This document shows, piece by piece, positions 47,801 to 58,761 of a stretch of 64,000 nucleotides of DNA. How positions within the stretch are numbered: the first letter of the stretch is position 1; each line of letters begins with the position of its first letter. Origin of the DNA: Paracoccaceae bacterium (GTDB taxonomy: Bacteria; Pseudomonadota; Alphaproteobacteria; Rhodobacterales; Rhodobacteraceae); NCBI GenBank assembly GCA_026989055.1, contig JALSKC010000021.1, positions 27,338 to 91,337 on the forward strand, in the 5' to 3' direction. The notes beneath the pieces are model-generated. The model was given only the letters and a program-made list of their open reading frames with translations, had not been told where the DNA came from and ran no database searches. The position numbers and the translations under genes are program-made.

Positions 47801-48440
47801 ACGCGCCCGCCGCCTCCGGAGCGGCATCCTCGTGCTGGTCCTGGCCGGCTGCGGCACGGGGAGCGGACCGTTCGGCGTGCCTCCGGCAGAGGTTACGGTG
47901 GCCGGAGGCGCGGTGGTGGTCGCCGGCCCGGCGGGGTTCTGCATCGACCGGCGCTCCCTGCACCGGGACGCGCGGGGAGAATTCGTTCTTCTTGGGAGCT
48001 GTGCCGCCATTTCCGGAAACCCCGCGGCTCCGGCCCCGGCCCGCCCGGCGATTCTGACGGCAACGGTCTCGGAACCGGCGGCGGCAAGCCTCGAACGTGC
48101 ACAGGACAGGCTGCCGGAATTCTTCCGCTCGGAACGGGGGCGCGCGGCGCTGGCACGCAACGGACAGGCCAGCTCGGTGCGGATCCTGGGCACCGACAGG
48201 CAGGAGGATGCCCTGCTGATCCACCTGTCCGACAGCAGCGCCGGCAGGAAGGCCGGATTGCACCGGGAATACTGGCGGGCGCTGTTCCCGCTGCGGGAGC
48301 GGATCGTGACTCTCAGCGTCATCGGCTACGAAACGGGGCCGATGGAAGACGCCGAAGCGCGTCTCCTGCTGCTGGACTTCGTTCGCCAGCTCCGGAAGGC
48401 GAACCCGGAGCCGGCGCGAAACACGGCGGAGAAAACGTGA
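47742..48440 (+). CDS. Putative lipoprotein downstream of ilvD
   Basis: About 232 residues. A lipobox LVLAGC follows a short hydrophobic run, so the mature protein would be a lipoprotein starting at Cys. The start is uncertain: the only in-frame ATG (47742) is inside ilvD and gives a long N-region. Conserved-looking segments are [26 protein letters not shown] and [18 protein letters not shown], with LRKANP near the end. I recall similar proteins next to ilvD in related bacteria but know no function. Confidence 0.65.
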   Translation: MVPSRTPAPGRNAISTWISERARRLRSGILVLVLAGCGTGSGPFGVPPAEVTVAGGAVVVAGPAGFCIDRRSLHRDARGEFVLLGSCAAISGNPAAPAPARPAILTATVSEPAAASLERAQDRLPEFFRSERGRAALARNGQASSVRILGTDRQEDALLIHLSDSSAGRKAGLHREYWRALFPLRERIVTLSVIGYETGPMEDAEARLLLLDFVRQLRKANPEPARNTAEKT

Positions 48441-48538
48441 CATGGCCCCCGCCGGCGTGAAACCCGCAATGTTTGCAATCGGGAAACCCGTCTGCTTCAA
48501 GATGAGCCGGTCGGACAATTCCGGAGGTTCGGGCTGAC

Positions 48539-49312
48539 ATGGCAGGGCGTGTGCGGAATCTTCTGGATGGCATCCTGCACCGGCGCGCCATGCGGCGCTG
48601 GGAACGGGCCGGCCGGGAAGTCCGCACTGCCGCGCTGTTCGAACTGCGCCGCCTGCGGCGGCAGGCCGGGCAGCTGCGCCGGCGACTCGACCGGGTGATC
48701 CACGAAGCCGACGGCCGTCTGGCCCTGCCCCTGATCGGATCCGATACGATCGAGAAACCTCTGCATACCGACTGGACCTGGCGCCCGCAGCCCTGGCGCG
48801 GCCCGCTCCGCCCTCCGGGCATCGCCGCGATCCGCCTCCGCGAGGGGATCGGCGACTCGCTGCGCGTTTTCCACGACTGCCCCCTCGCCGAGCTGAGCCT
48901 GCGCCAGCTGCGCAACACCCGCACCGACGATCTGGCGCCATTCGGGCTTGTCCTCGACGTGTTCGGATTTGAAGGCAGCTTTCTTTCGCTGGTTCTCGAC
49001 CTTCCGGGGCAGGCCCTGCAGGGACTCACCCGCCGCCACCTGCTGCGCATGGGCCTCGTCGCCGAGATGGAACAGCCGCTCGAGATCTTCGCGCGGCTGA
49101 ACATCCGCCACGGCCCCAACAGCGAGCAGCTCGTGCGCGAGCTGCAGTTCACCTACGGAAAATCGGAAATCGACTTCGACCTGGCCTATACCAGCATGAA
49201 CGAAAAGCGGCTGGAAAGGGCCTGGGTAGATCTGATCTTCGAAAGCCCCCGGATGAACCGGATCCATCTGCGCGACATCACCTTTTCGCGCCGCCCGCGG
49301 GCCGCATTCTGA
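48539..49312 (+). CDS. DUF6478-type protein of unknown function
   Basis: 257 residues. The N-terminal 60 residues are arginine-rich and helical (RRAMRRWERAGREV, RRLRRQAGQLRRRLDRV). The rest appears beta-rich with LPLIGSDTIEKPLHTDWTWRPQPWRG-type features (DTIEKPLHTDWTWRP), VFHDCPLAELSLRQLRNTR and FDLAYTSMNEKR. I assign it to DUF6478 from memory of Rhodobacterales proteins. GGAGG lies 11 bases before the ATG. It is followed after 25 bases by another unknown gene, and the two probably work together. Confidence 0.72.
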   Translation: MAGRVRNLLDGILHRRAMRRWERAGREVRTAALFELRRLRRQAGQLRRRLDRVIHEADGRLALPLIGSDTIEKPLHTDWTWRPQPWRGPLRPPGIAAIRLREGIGDSLRVFHDCPLAELSLRQLRNTRTDDLAPFGLVLDVFGFEGSFLSLVLDLPGQALQGLTRRHLLRMGLVAEMEQPLEIFARLNIRHGPNSEQLVRELQFTYGKSEIDFDLAYTSMNEKRLERAWVDLIFESPRMNRIHLRDITFSRRPRAAF

Positions 49313-49337
49313 GAAGGGGGCATGCTGAGGAGGGGAC

Positions 49338-49715
49338 ATGGCGAATTTCGAGATCGAGCACACGCGGCTGGCTTCCGGCGTCTGGGAAGGTGTCCTGCGC
49401 GATGCTTCCGGGAGCGGGCGCGCGCCGGAGATCGAGGTCATGCACCGGGAACAGCCGATCGCCCATGAGCTGCAGGAAGCCCCGGACGCGCCGGGGCAAT
49501 GGCTGCTGCGCGTGCCGGTGCCGCCAGAAACGCTGAATGACGGCGTGCAGGTGTTCCTGATCAGCGACCGGGAAAGCGGCGCGCAGCTGGCAGCCTTCGT
49601 CCTGCAGGGCGGCGAACCGCCGGAAGAGGACATCCGGGCCGAGCTCGCGCTGCTGCGGGCCGAACTCGACATGCTGAAAAAGGCCTTCCGGCGGCACTGC
49701 CGCGAAAGCGGTTGA
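49338..49715 (+). CDS. Small conserved-looking protein, partner of the DUF6478-type gene
   Basis: 125 residues, acidic, no signal peptide or membrane helix. A beta-rich N-terminal part (FEIEHTRLASGVWEGVL, QWLLRVPVPPETLNDGVQVF) is followed by a C-terminal coiled coil (EEDIRAELALLRAELDMLKKAF). No known family is recognised. The tight spacing after the DUF6478-type gene, and a GAGGGGACATGG start context, support translation. The coiled coil suggests oligomerisation or binding to its neighbour. Confidence 0.68.
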   Translation: MANFEIEHTRLASGVWEGVLRDASGSGRAPEIEVMHREQPIAHELQEAPDAPGQWLLRVPVPPETLNDGVQVFLISDRESGAQLAAFVLQGGEPPEEDIRAELALLRAELDMLKKAFRRHCRESG

Positions 49716-51854
<2,139 letters not shown>

Positions 51855-51988
51855 AGGCCGTAATATCAACACCTTGTAAGTAAATATGGCAAAAATTCCC
51901 GGATTCGCCCCAACCTCGGACACCCTGACCCGGGAAATCCCCACTATTGTCTGTCGGCCACCGTAATCTCGCCTGAATCTGACGCGAT

Positions 51989-52012
51989 ATCTTTGCCCCG
52001 AGGGGCCAAGAT
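51989..52012. promoter_or_regulatory. Inverted repeat before the LysR gene
   Basis: ATCTT/AAGAT arms flank a GCCCC-GA-GGGGC core, with one mismatch pair between, 16 bases upstream of the LysR ATG. Such a dyad fits an autoregulatory LysR site or a 5'-UTR hairpin near the ribosome site AAGGTAA (52015-52021). Confidence 0.4.
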
Positions 52013-52027
52013 TCAAGGTAACGCGTA

Positions 52028-52933
52028 ATGGACCGACTGACTGAGATGGAGGCCTTCGCCACGGTTGTGGATCAAGGCGGTTTCACGGACGCGGCCAAGA
52101 AGATGGGGATCTCGAAGTCTGCCGTCTCGAAGCATGTATCCTCGCTGGAAGCGAGGCTGGGTGCCCGGCTGCTGAACCGGACGACACGCCGCGTCTCGCC
52201 CACCGAAATCGGGCTGGCATATTACGACCGCGCCCGCCGCGTCCTGAACGACGCCGGCGAGGCCGACGCGCTGGTGACATCGATGCAATCCGCGCCCTCG
52301 GGGCTGCTCCGGATCTCGGTGGCAACGGATTTCGGCGTGAACCACCTGTCGCCGGTGCTCGGGGACTTCCTGCAGGAATTTCCCGACATCTCCATCAACA
52401 TGGTGCTCAACAACCGCTACGTCGAACTGATCTCGGAAGGCTTCGACATGGCCATCCGGATCGGCGAGCTCGAGGACAGCACCCTGCGGGCCCGCAAGCT
52501 GACCGAGACCACCAAGCGGATGATCGCCTCGCCGGCCTATTTCGAAAAATACGGCCGGCCGAGCAAGATCGACGACCTGAATGAACACAAGCTGCTGCAC
52601 TATTCCAACCAGGCCAACAACGCAGTGTGGAAGCTGACCTCTCCTTCGGGAGAAAAGCGCCAGGTCAGAACGATCGGCTGGCTGACGGTAAACGATGGCC
52701 AGTCGCTGCTGAATGCTGCCATTTCGGGCCTCGGAATCGCCTATCTGCCCTCGTTCCTCTATGCTGACGCCATGAAGAAGGGGCTGGTCGAAGAAGCCAT
52801 CCCAGACCTGCCGGTAGAAACGCAGGGGATCTATGCCGTCTATCCCCCGGGCCGGTTCACGCAGCCGAAGGTGCGCGCCTTCATCGATTTCCTCGTTCAC
52901 GCCTTTGCCGACAAGGGGCCCGACAACTGGTAA
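52028..52933 (+). CDS. LysR-family transcriptional regulator
   Basis: 301 residues. The N-terminal helix-turn-helix (about 1-60) reads EMEAFATVVDQGGFTDAAKKMGISKSAVSKHVSSLE in pieces, followed by the substrate-binding-type domain (about 90-290) with LRISVATDFGVNHLSPVLGDFL and GFDMAIRIGELEDSTLRARKL. The latter motif is typical of the CrgA/AaeR-like group. A 173-base A/T-richer gap separates it from the oxidoreductase. Target genes cannot be read from the sequence. Confidence 0.92.
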   Translation: MDRLTEMEAFATVVDQGGFTDAAKKMGISKSAVSKHVSSLEARLGARLLNRTTRRVSPTEIGLAYYDRARRVLNDAGEADALVTSMQSAPSGLLRISVATDFGVNHLSPVLGDFLQEFPDISINMVLNNRYVELISEGFDMAIRIGELEDSTLRARKLTETTKRMIASPAYFEKYGRPSKIDDLNEHKLLHYSNQANNAVWKLTSPSGEKRQVRTIGWLTVNDGQSLLNAAISGLGIAYLPSFLYADAMKKGLVEEAIPDLPVETQGIYAVYPPGRFTQPKVRAFIDFLVHAFADKGPDNW

Positions 52934-52987
52934 GGCGCGCAGCCGGCGGGCCGTGCACACCTGCGGTCGCGTAACGAGTGCGCGCGG

Positions 52988-53944
52988 TTACCGGGTCGAG
53001 GTGAGCACCGCCTCGACCCGGCGGTTTCTGGCCCGCCCCTCTTCCGTCAGGTTCGAGGCAATCGGCATGAGATAGCCGACACCCTCGGTCTCGATCCGCT
53101 CCGCGGCGATCCCGTGGGCCTCGATCAGCCGCTGCCTGACGGCCTCCGCCCGCCTCCTGGAAAGTGCGATGTTCGCCTCCAGGCTGCCCTGCGCATCGGT
53201 ATGGCCGACCAAGGCGATCTTCCGGCCGGGGTTGGTCCGGAGCCAGGCCGCAAGCTCGGCAAGCGAGGCGAAACTCCTGTCCTCGAGGCGGTCCGAGCCG
53301 ACGGCGAACGCCAGATCATCCAGAGGCGCGCGCCCGATTTCGAGCAGCTGCTCGCCCAGCCCCCGCTTTCCTTCCGGCAGCGCCCTCCCGAATCCGCTCC
53401 CGTCCGATCTGGTCGAAGTCACGATGTCGGCTTGCCGGGCTCCGGAAGGATCCACCCGGTTCAACTGGACAAAGGCCGTCTGACTGCTGCGGCTGACGAT
53501 CAGGGAAACATATTCCTCGCCCGCGCCGGGAACTTCCCGGCTGGCGGTGAGGTAGCGGAAGTCTCCGAGATCGACATGCATTTCCGGCTCCGGAAACAGC
53601 TCCAGCCGGTAGCGGAAATCGAAGCCGCCGCAGCCATCCGTCTCGCAGCTCATGACGACCCGGTAGCCGCCAGCCTCCAGCTGGTCCCGCAGACGGTTGA
53701 ACAGCTCGAGCGTGCTCATGGCGGTGCCGTCGATCCGCCAGGCCTGCGCGCTGACAAGCCCCTCGGCGGCAATCATCGGAAGCTGCCCGTCGCTCAGCCT
53801 GTCCAGAGGCACGGAAAGCGTGTCGGAACCGCGGTTTTCCCGCGCCGTCTGCACCGTGCCCGGCGGCAGTTCCGGTGCGAAAGCCCGGCTCGGCTCCGGC
53901 ATCGGCCCGATCAGGGCGGCAAGGACGGCAAAAGCGGCTCTCAT
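52988..53944 (-). CDS. OmpA-family outer-membrane/peptidoglycan-associated protein
   Basis: 318 residues with a signal peptide (about 21 residues). The C-terminal OmpA domain (about 205-315) has LVGHTDAQGSLEANIALSRRRAEAVRQRL and the TEGVGYLMPIASN tail, with the Asp/Arg residues that bind peptidoglycan. The N-terminal 200 residues match no family I know; a CETDGCGG motif with two cysteines could form a disulfide. It is last in a four-gene leftward operon and overlaps the AhpD-like gene. Confidence 0.85.
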   Translation of the reverse strand: MRAAFAVLAALIGPMPEPSRAFAPELPPGTVQTARENRGSDTLSVPLDRLSDGQLPMIAAEGLVSAQAWRIDGTAMSTLELFNRLRDQLEAGGYRVVMSCETDGCGGFDFRYRLELFPEPEMHVDLGDFRYLTASREVPGAGEEYVSLIVSRSSQTAFVQLNRVDPSGARQADIVTSTRSDGSGFGRALPEGKRGLGEQLLEIGRAPLDDLAFAVGSDRLEDRSFASLAELAAWLRTNPGRKIALVGHTDAQGSLEANIALSRRRAEAVRQRLIEAHGIAAERIETEGVGYLMPIASNLTEEGRARNRRVEAVLTSTR

Positions 53945-54516
53945 CGGGCCTGAGCGTGATATTCCGGGTTGGGGCGCATGTCTATGGCCGAGGCCAGGCG
54001 GTTCGTCATGTTGAAGAAGCCGGCGATCGCCGCGATGTCGAAGATGTCACGGTCGGAAAACCCCGCCTCGCGCAGGGCCTGCCGGTCGGTCTCCTCGATC
54101 TCGGCGCTGGCCCTGGTAAGCTTTTCGACAAAGATCAGCATGGCCTTGCGGCGCGGGCTCAGATCGGCGGCGCGCCAGTTCATCACCATTGCCTCGCCCA
54201 GCGCGGGATCTCCGGACAGTGCCCGCACCGCGGCCCCGTGGGCCACCTGACAATACCAGCAGCGGTTGATCGAGGAAACCACGACCGCGATCATCTCGCG
54301 CTCCAGCTTGCTCAGCCCGCTTTCGCCAAGCATCAGGTCGTTGTACATCGCCGTGAAGGCATCGAGCTTGCCGATGTCGAAGGCGTAGGCCTTCAGCACG
54401 TTCGGAACCAGCCCGAGCCTGTCCTGGCACAGGTCGAAGTATCGTTGTGTCTGCTCCGGCAACGGATCCACCGCGGGAAGATCCAGCGCGGTGATTCTGT
54501 CGGTCGTTCCGGTCAT
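53941..54516 (-). CDS. AhpD/carboxymuconolactone-decarboxylase-like peroxidase-related enzyme
   Basis: 191 residues. The redox motif is C86-x-x-C89-x3-H93 in RCWYCQVAH, as in AhpD-like proteins, which reduce peroxides through disulfide relays. GFFNMTNRLASAIDMRPN at the end is typical of the peroxidase-related subgroup. The oxidative role is inferred from motif only. It overlaps ompA by four bases and follows the GNAT gene by 19. Confidence 0.86.
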   Translation of the reverse strand: MTGTTDRITALDLPAVDPLPEQTQRYFDLCQDRLGLVPNVLKAYAFDIGKLDAFTAMYNDLMLGESGLSKLEREMIAVVVSSINRCWYCQVAHGAAVRALSGDPALGEAMVMNWRAADLSPRRKAMLIFVEKLTRASAEIEETDRQALREAGFSDRDIFDIAAIAGFFNMTNRLASAIDMRPNPEYHAQAR

Positions 54517-54535
54517 GCCTTGCCCCGTTTTCCGG

Positions 54536-55258
54536 TTACTGCCGCATTTTTCGGTAATGGTATCTGCCTGCCACCTTCAGCCCCGCCTTGCAATACAGGG
54601 CATTGGCCGGGACATTGGCAGCCGTCACGGCCAGGGAAAACCAGGCCGCCCCATGACCTTGTGCCCAGTGAGCAGCTGCCCGCAACATGTTGATTCCAAC
54701 CCCTTGGCGCCGTTGCGTCGGGGCGATTTCGAGCGCATGGATCATGGCGGTTTTCCGCGCAACCGCAACAAATGCGGCCCCGGCGGGGCGGTCGTTCGCG
54801 CGGGCAAGAAGCGCGGTCGCGGGGCCCGCGACGCGCCGCATCACCGCGATCCGCTCCGCGCCGATGCCGCCGGCCCGCCAGATGTCGCGGCAGATCGCCA
54901 GCGGCGGCCAGATCGCAAAGGCCGTCATCGGAGGGACCGGCTCCCCCGTCAGCGCGCCGATCGGGCAGAGGTAGAACAGGGTCGGGTCGGCAAGCGCATA
55001 GCCGCGGGCCGCAAGCGCCCGGTCGAGCACCGTTTCGTCCTCTTTCACCATGAAGAGCGGCTGCTGTCCCAGCGCGCGCATCGCCCGCTCCGCGAACGCG
55101 ATATCGGCAAGTTCGGGTGCGGCCAGGGTGGCAGCGGACACGCGCTGCCCGCCGCCCCGCCCTTCGCGGATGATCCAGCCGCCGGCTTCGCGCCGCGTGG
55201 CCGGGGGCCAGGTGGCTTCGAGCACCCCGGCCAGCTGCCGGGCATCGGGCCGGATCAT
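54536..55258 (-). CDS. GNAT-family N-acetyltransferase
   Basis: 240 residues. The acetyl-CoA-binding motif A is IHALEIAPTQRRQGVGINMLRAAAHWA (R/Q-x-x-G-x-G form RRQGVG) near residue 180, followed by NVPANALYCKAGLKVAGRYHY, the usual C-terminal strand. The N-terminal half is less conserved. Substrate unknown. Its ATG overlaps the cinA-like stop. Confidence 0.86.
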   Translation of the reverse strand: MIRPDARQLAGVLEATWPPATRREAGGWIIREGRGGGQRVSAATLAAPELADIAFAERAMRALGQQPLFMVKEDETVLDRALAARGYALADPTLFYLCPIGALTGEPVPPMTAFAIWPPLAICRDIWRAGGIGAERIAVMRRVAGPATALLARANDRPAGAAFVAVARKTAMIHALEIAPTQRRQGVGINMLRAAAHWAQGHGAAWFSLAVTAANVPANALYCKAGLKVAGRYHYRKMRQ

Positions 55259-56022
55259 TCTCCGCCCGCCTCCGCCCGCACGGATGCCGCATCGCCGCCG
55301 GCTCCGAGGAGCAGCGCCCGCAGCCGGGCCATCGCCTCTGCCACCAGCTTCGGGTCTTCGCCGCGGATGACGATGTTGGTGCCCAGGACACCTTCCTGCC
55401 GGAACGGGTAGGACCCGATTGCAAGCGCGGGAAAGGCGGCCGCCAGCCGGCCCAGCCCCTCGGCGATCTCGCTTTCGCCACGCTCCGCGCGCAGGGTTTC
55501 GCTGTGCAGCGGCCGCCCGCCACGCAACGTGGGCAGCACAGAGGCCACCATCGCCCGGAACACCGAGGGCACGCCGGCCAGCACATGCACGTTGCCGATG
55601 GAAAACCCGGGAGCGCCGGAAACCGGGTTGTCGATCAGGCGCGCACCTTCGGGGATGCGGGCCATGCGCAGCCGCGCCGGCGTCAGATCGCCGCCGATCT
55701 TCCGGTAGAAGGCCTCGAGCGCGGCGCGGGCATCCTCGCGCACCGAGATCGGCACCCCGAAGGCGGCGGCGACCGAATCGGCGGTGATGTCATCATGGGT
55801 GGGGCCGATCCCGCCCGAGGTGAACAGATGATCGAAACGCTCCCGCAAGGCGTTCAACGCAGCCACGATCGCCCCCTGTTCGTCGGCCACCACGCGCACC
55901 TCCTTCAGGTCGATTCCATGCGCGCTCAGCGCCCGGGCGAGATGGTTCGTGTTGGTGTCCTGGGTGCGCCCCGAAAGGATCTCGTCTCCGATCACGAGCA
56001 TGGCGGCGGTCGGGTTCGGCAT
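55255..56022 (-). CDS. Molybdopterin-binding/CinA N-terminal-type protein
   Basis: 255 residues, a MoaB/MogA-type domain: AAMLVIGDEILSGRTQDTNTNHLARALSAHGI, then LFTSGGIGPTHDDITADSVAAAFG and GAPGFSIGNVHVLAGVPSVFRAM. It has only the N-terminal half of full CinA; the C-terminal nicotinamide-nucleotide amidase domain is absent, as in many short homologues. It heads the leftward four-gene operon. The ATG at 56022 is chosen, since the longer frame to 56100 would overlap the divergent sfsA start. Confidence 0.9.
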   Translation of the reverse strand: MPNPTAAMLVIGDEILSGRTQDTNTNHLARALSAHGIDLKEVRVVADEQGAIVAALNALRERFDHLFTSGGIGPTHDDITADSVAAAFGVPISVREDARAALEAFYRKIGGDLTPARLRMARIPEGARLIDNPVSGAPGFSIGNVHVLAGVPSVFRAMVASVLPTLRGGRPLHSETLRAERGESEIAEGLGRLAAAFPALAIGSYPFRQEGVLGTNIVIRGEDPKLVAEAMARLRALLLGAGGDAASVRAEAGGE

Positions 56023-56068
56023 CGGCGTTTCCTTGCGGCGGCTCCGCTGCCGGTATAAGTCCGCTGCC

Positions 56069-56776
56069 ATGCGCTTTCCAGCCCCTCTCGTTCCCGCCAC
56101 CCTGATCCGCCGCTACAAGCGCTTTCTGGCCGATGCACGGCTGGAGGCAGACGGGCGCGAGGTGACCGCACATTGCGCCAACCCCGGCGCGATGACCGGG
56201 CTGGCGGAACCGGGCATGCGCATCTGGCTGGAACCGAACGACGACCCGAAGCGCAAGCTGCGCTTCGCCTGGAAGCTGGTGGAGCTGGGCGAGGGCCACT
56301 GGGCCGGCATCGACACGATGCTGCCAAACCGCGTGGTGAGAGAAGCCCTGGAGGCCCGGGCAGTGCCCGCGCTTGCGGCATATGATTCGCTGCGCCCGGA
56401 GGTGCGCTACGGCACGGGATCGCGGGTCGATTTCCTGCTGCGGGGCCACGGCCTGCCCGATGCATATGTCGAGGTCAAGAACGCCCATCTCAGCCGGCAG
56501 GAGGGGCTGGCGGAATTTCCCGACGCCCGCACCGCGCGCGGGCTGCGCCACCTGGAAGAGCTCGCCACCGTGGCCAGGGCCGGACATCGTGCGGTGATGT
56601 TCTACCTGGTGCAGCGCACAGATTGCACACGCTTCGCACTGGCCGCCGACATAGATCCGGCCTATGCGGAAGGTTTCGCCCGGGCGCGGGCCGCCGGGGT
56701 CGAGGTGATCTGCCACGCCTGCCGGATCGATACCGACGGGGTATCCCTGGGCCGGACGCTGCCGATGTCCGGCTGA
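56069..56776 (+). CDS. sfsA: SfsA family protein (sugar fermentation stimulation protein)
   Basis: 235 residues, normal length. The protein has an OB-like N-terminal part (ATLIRRYKRFLADARLEADGREVTAHCANPGAM) and a nuclease-like C-terminal part with RYGTGSRVDFLL, AYVEVKNAHLSR and FPDARTARGLRHLEEL, which are SfsA signatures. The biochemical role is poorly defined. Divergent from the cinA-like gene with 46 bases between starts. Confidence 0.94.
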   Translation: MRFPAPLVPATLIRRYKRFLADARLEADGREVTAHCANPGAMTGLAEPGMRIWLEPNDDPKRKLRFAWKLVELGEGHWAGIDTMLPNRVVREALEARAVPALAAYDSLRPEVRYGTGSRVDFLLRGHGLPDAYVEVKNAHLSRQEGLAEFPDARTARGLRHLEELATVARAGHRAVMFYLVQRTDCTRFALAADIDPAYAEGFARARAAGVEVICHACRIDTDGVSLGRTLPMSG

Positions 56777-56941
56777 GCGCGGCCTGCCCGGCCTCCTCGA
56801 TGGCCGCCAGCGCCGGCCCGGGCGCTCTGGCCCTTGCCGGTTTCGTGCATTATGTAGGCTGCACCGACCGTGGACCGCAGGTCGCGCGGTCCGGCTCGCG
56901 GCCGGAACCGGCCGGAACGGAAAAGGAGACGGAGAAGATTC

Positions 56942-57754
56942 GTGAAGGACCGGCGCCGCGGCAGGCTGACCAGAGACGGGATCCGCATCCACGAAGAGGC
57001 GGATCTTGACGGCATGCGCCGGGCCGGACGGCTGGCGGCGGAAATCCTGGACAGGATGATCGACCACGTGGTGCCCGGCATCACCACCGGGCGGCTGGAC
57101 GAGATCATCACGTCCATGATCGAGACCGCGGGGGCGAAATCGGCCACCATCGGCTACAAGGGGTATCGGCACGCCAGCTGCATCAGCGTCAACCATGTGG
57201 TCTGCCACGGCATTCCCGGCGACAAGGTGCTGAAAGAAGGCGACATCCTGAACATCGATGTCACCGTGATCGTCGATGGCTGGTATGGCGATACCTCGCG
57301 CATGTATGTGGCCGGCCGACCGAACCGCCGTGCCGAACGGCTGATGCAGGTGACCCATGACGCGCTGATGCTGGGGATCGAGACGGTGCGGCCCGGAAAC
57401 ACCTTCGGCGACATCGGCGCCGCCATTCAGCGCTATGTGGAAAGCCAGCGGATGAGCGTGGTGCGCGATTTCTGCGGCCACGGGCTGGGCCGGGTGTTTC
57501 ACGCACCGCCCAACGTGCTGCATTACGGCCGGCCCGGCACCGGCGCGGTGCTGGAAGAGGGGATGTTCTTCACCATCGAGCCGATGGTGAATCTCGGGCG
57601 ACCGGAAACCAAGGTTCTGCCCGACGACTGGACCGCGGTCACCCGCGACAGATCGCTCTCGGCGCAGTACGAGCATTCGGTCGGGGTGACCTCGGACGGA
57701 GCGGAGATCTTCACCCTGTCGCCGGCCGGCCGGTTCCATCCCACCTGGGCCTAG
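56942..57754 (+). CDS. map: Methionine aminopeptidase, type I
   Basis: 270 residues. The five metal ligands are present: Asp in NIDVTVIVDGWYGD (two), His in CGHGLGRVFH, Glu in FTIEPMV and Glu in QYEHSVGV. It removes the initiator methionine. The start is a GTG at 56942 with GGAGAAG upstream, giving a basic N terminus (KDRRRGRLTRDG); the frame is open 24 codons further but without a better signal. It is separated from sfsA by 165 bases with no gene. Confidence 0.95.
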   Translation: MKDRRRGRLTRDGIRIHEEADLDGMRRAGRLAAEILDRMIDHVVPGITTGRLDEIITSMIETAGAKSATIGYKGYRHASCISVNHVVCHGIPGDKVLKEGDILNIDVTVIVDGWYGDTSRMYVAGRPNRRAERLMQVTHDALMLGIETVRPGNTFGDIGAAIQRYVESQRMSVVRDFCGHGLGRVFHAPPNVLHYGRPGTGAVLEEGMFFTIEPMVNLGRPETKVLPDDWTAVTRDRSLSAQYEHSVGVTSDGAEIFTLSPAGRFHPTWA

Positions 57755-57828
57755 CGGCAGATGCTGATCCGGCTTCTCCCTGCCGGCGCATGGCCGCTCC
57801 GCCCGGCGGGGCGGCCCCGGGGCGGCCG

Positions 57829-58761
57829 ATGAGGGAAGAATCCGCAGAACGGCATCCGCCCCCCCCGGCCCCCCGGGATATCCGCGAAGGGCTGATCGCA
57901 CGCGGCCTGGCCGCGCCGGGCGATTCCTGGGAGCCGTTGAGCGGTGGGCACAGCAACCGGATCTGGAAGGTCGGCAAGGGGCCTTCGGCCCTGATCTGCA
58001 AGCTGTATGCTCCGCATGTGCATTCGGAGCTCTTCCCGAATGACAGCCGGGCCGAATGGGCGGCCCTGACCGGCCTGCGGGGGCAGGGGCTTGCCCCGGA
58101 GCCCCTGGCCCTTGTCGAAACCGGATCCGGCCCCTGCCTCGTCTATCGCCACATTCCGGGAACTCCCTGGCGCACCGGCCCGGACCGGGTGGCACGGCTG
58201 CTTGCCCGCCTGCACCGGCTGCCCCCCCCGCAGGGCCTGCGCCGTGCAGCGGCAGGCGAAGCCGCGCTCGCAGCCCAGACCGAACGGATGCTGGATACCC
58301 TGCCTCCGGCCGAGGCCGCACGGCTGCATGCGCTGCGTCCTCCTCCGGCCCCCGCTGCCGAAGGAGAGCCCGTTCCGGAGGTCTTCCTGCACGGTGATGT
58401 GGTGCCCGCGAACATCATCTGCACGCGTCGGGGCATCGCCCTGATCGACTGGCAGTGCCCGGCCCTGGGCGATCCCTGCGAGGATCTTTCCACCTTCCTG
58501 TCGCCGGCAATGCAGGCGCTTTACGGCCGGAAACCGCTGACACCGGCAGAGGAAGAAGCCTTTCTCGCCGCCTATGCCGCCCCCGGCGTGACGGTGCGCC
58601 TGCGCCGCCTGCGCCCGTGGTATCACTGGCGCATGGCGGCCTATTGTCTCTGGCGCGCCGGCAGGGGGGGCACCGGCCACGCTGCGGTAGCCGGGCTGGA
58701 AGTCGCCGCGCTGGAGCGCGCCCTTTCCGCTCCTGCACCCCTTTCCCGGGCCGGCGCATGA
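57829..58761 (+). CDS. APH/choline-kinase-like phosphotransferase
   Basis: 310 residues. The kinase-like fold is shown by LSGGHSNRIWKV (nucleotide loop), FLHGDVVPANII (catalytic Asp with the Asn partner) and LIDWQCPALGDPCEDLSTFL (metal-binding Asp). This group phosphorylates choline, ethanolamine, thiamine, sugars or aminoglycosides; the substrate is unknown. Another ATG at 57790 is possible. It follows map by 74 bases on the same strand. Confidence 0.84.
   Translation: MREESAERHPPPPAPRDIREGLIARGLAAPGDSWEPLSGGHSNRIWKVGKGPSALICKLYAPHVHSELFPNDSRAEWAALTGLRGQGLAPEPLALVETGSGPCLVYRHIPGTPWRTGPDRVARLLARLHRLPPPQGLRRAAAGEAALAAQTERMLDTLPPAEAARLHALRPPPAPAAEGEPVPEVFLHGDVVPANIICTRRGIALIDWQCPALGDPCEDLSTFLSPAMQALYGRKPLTPAEEEAFLAAYAAPGVTVRLRRLRPWYHWRMAAYCLWRAGRGGTGHAAVAGLEVAALERALSAPAPLSRAGA

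Noticed and set aside
55793..58321. Open frame of about 840 codons on the - strand opposite sfsA, map and the phosphotransferase
   Set aside because: The + strand genes have intact catalytic motifs, so this frame is a by-product of GC-rich third codon positions.
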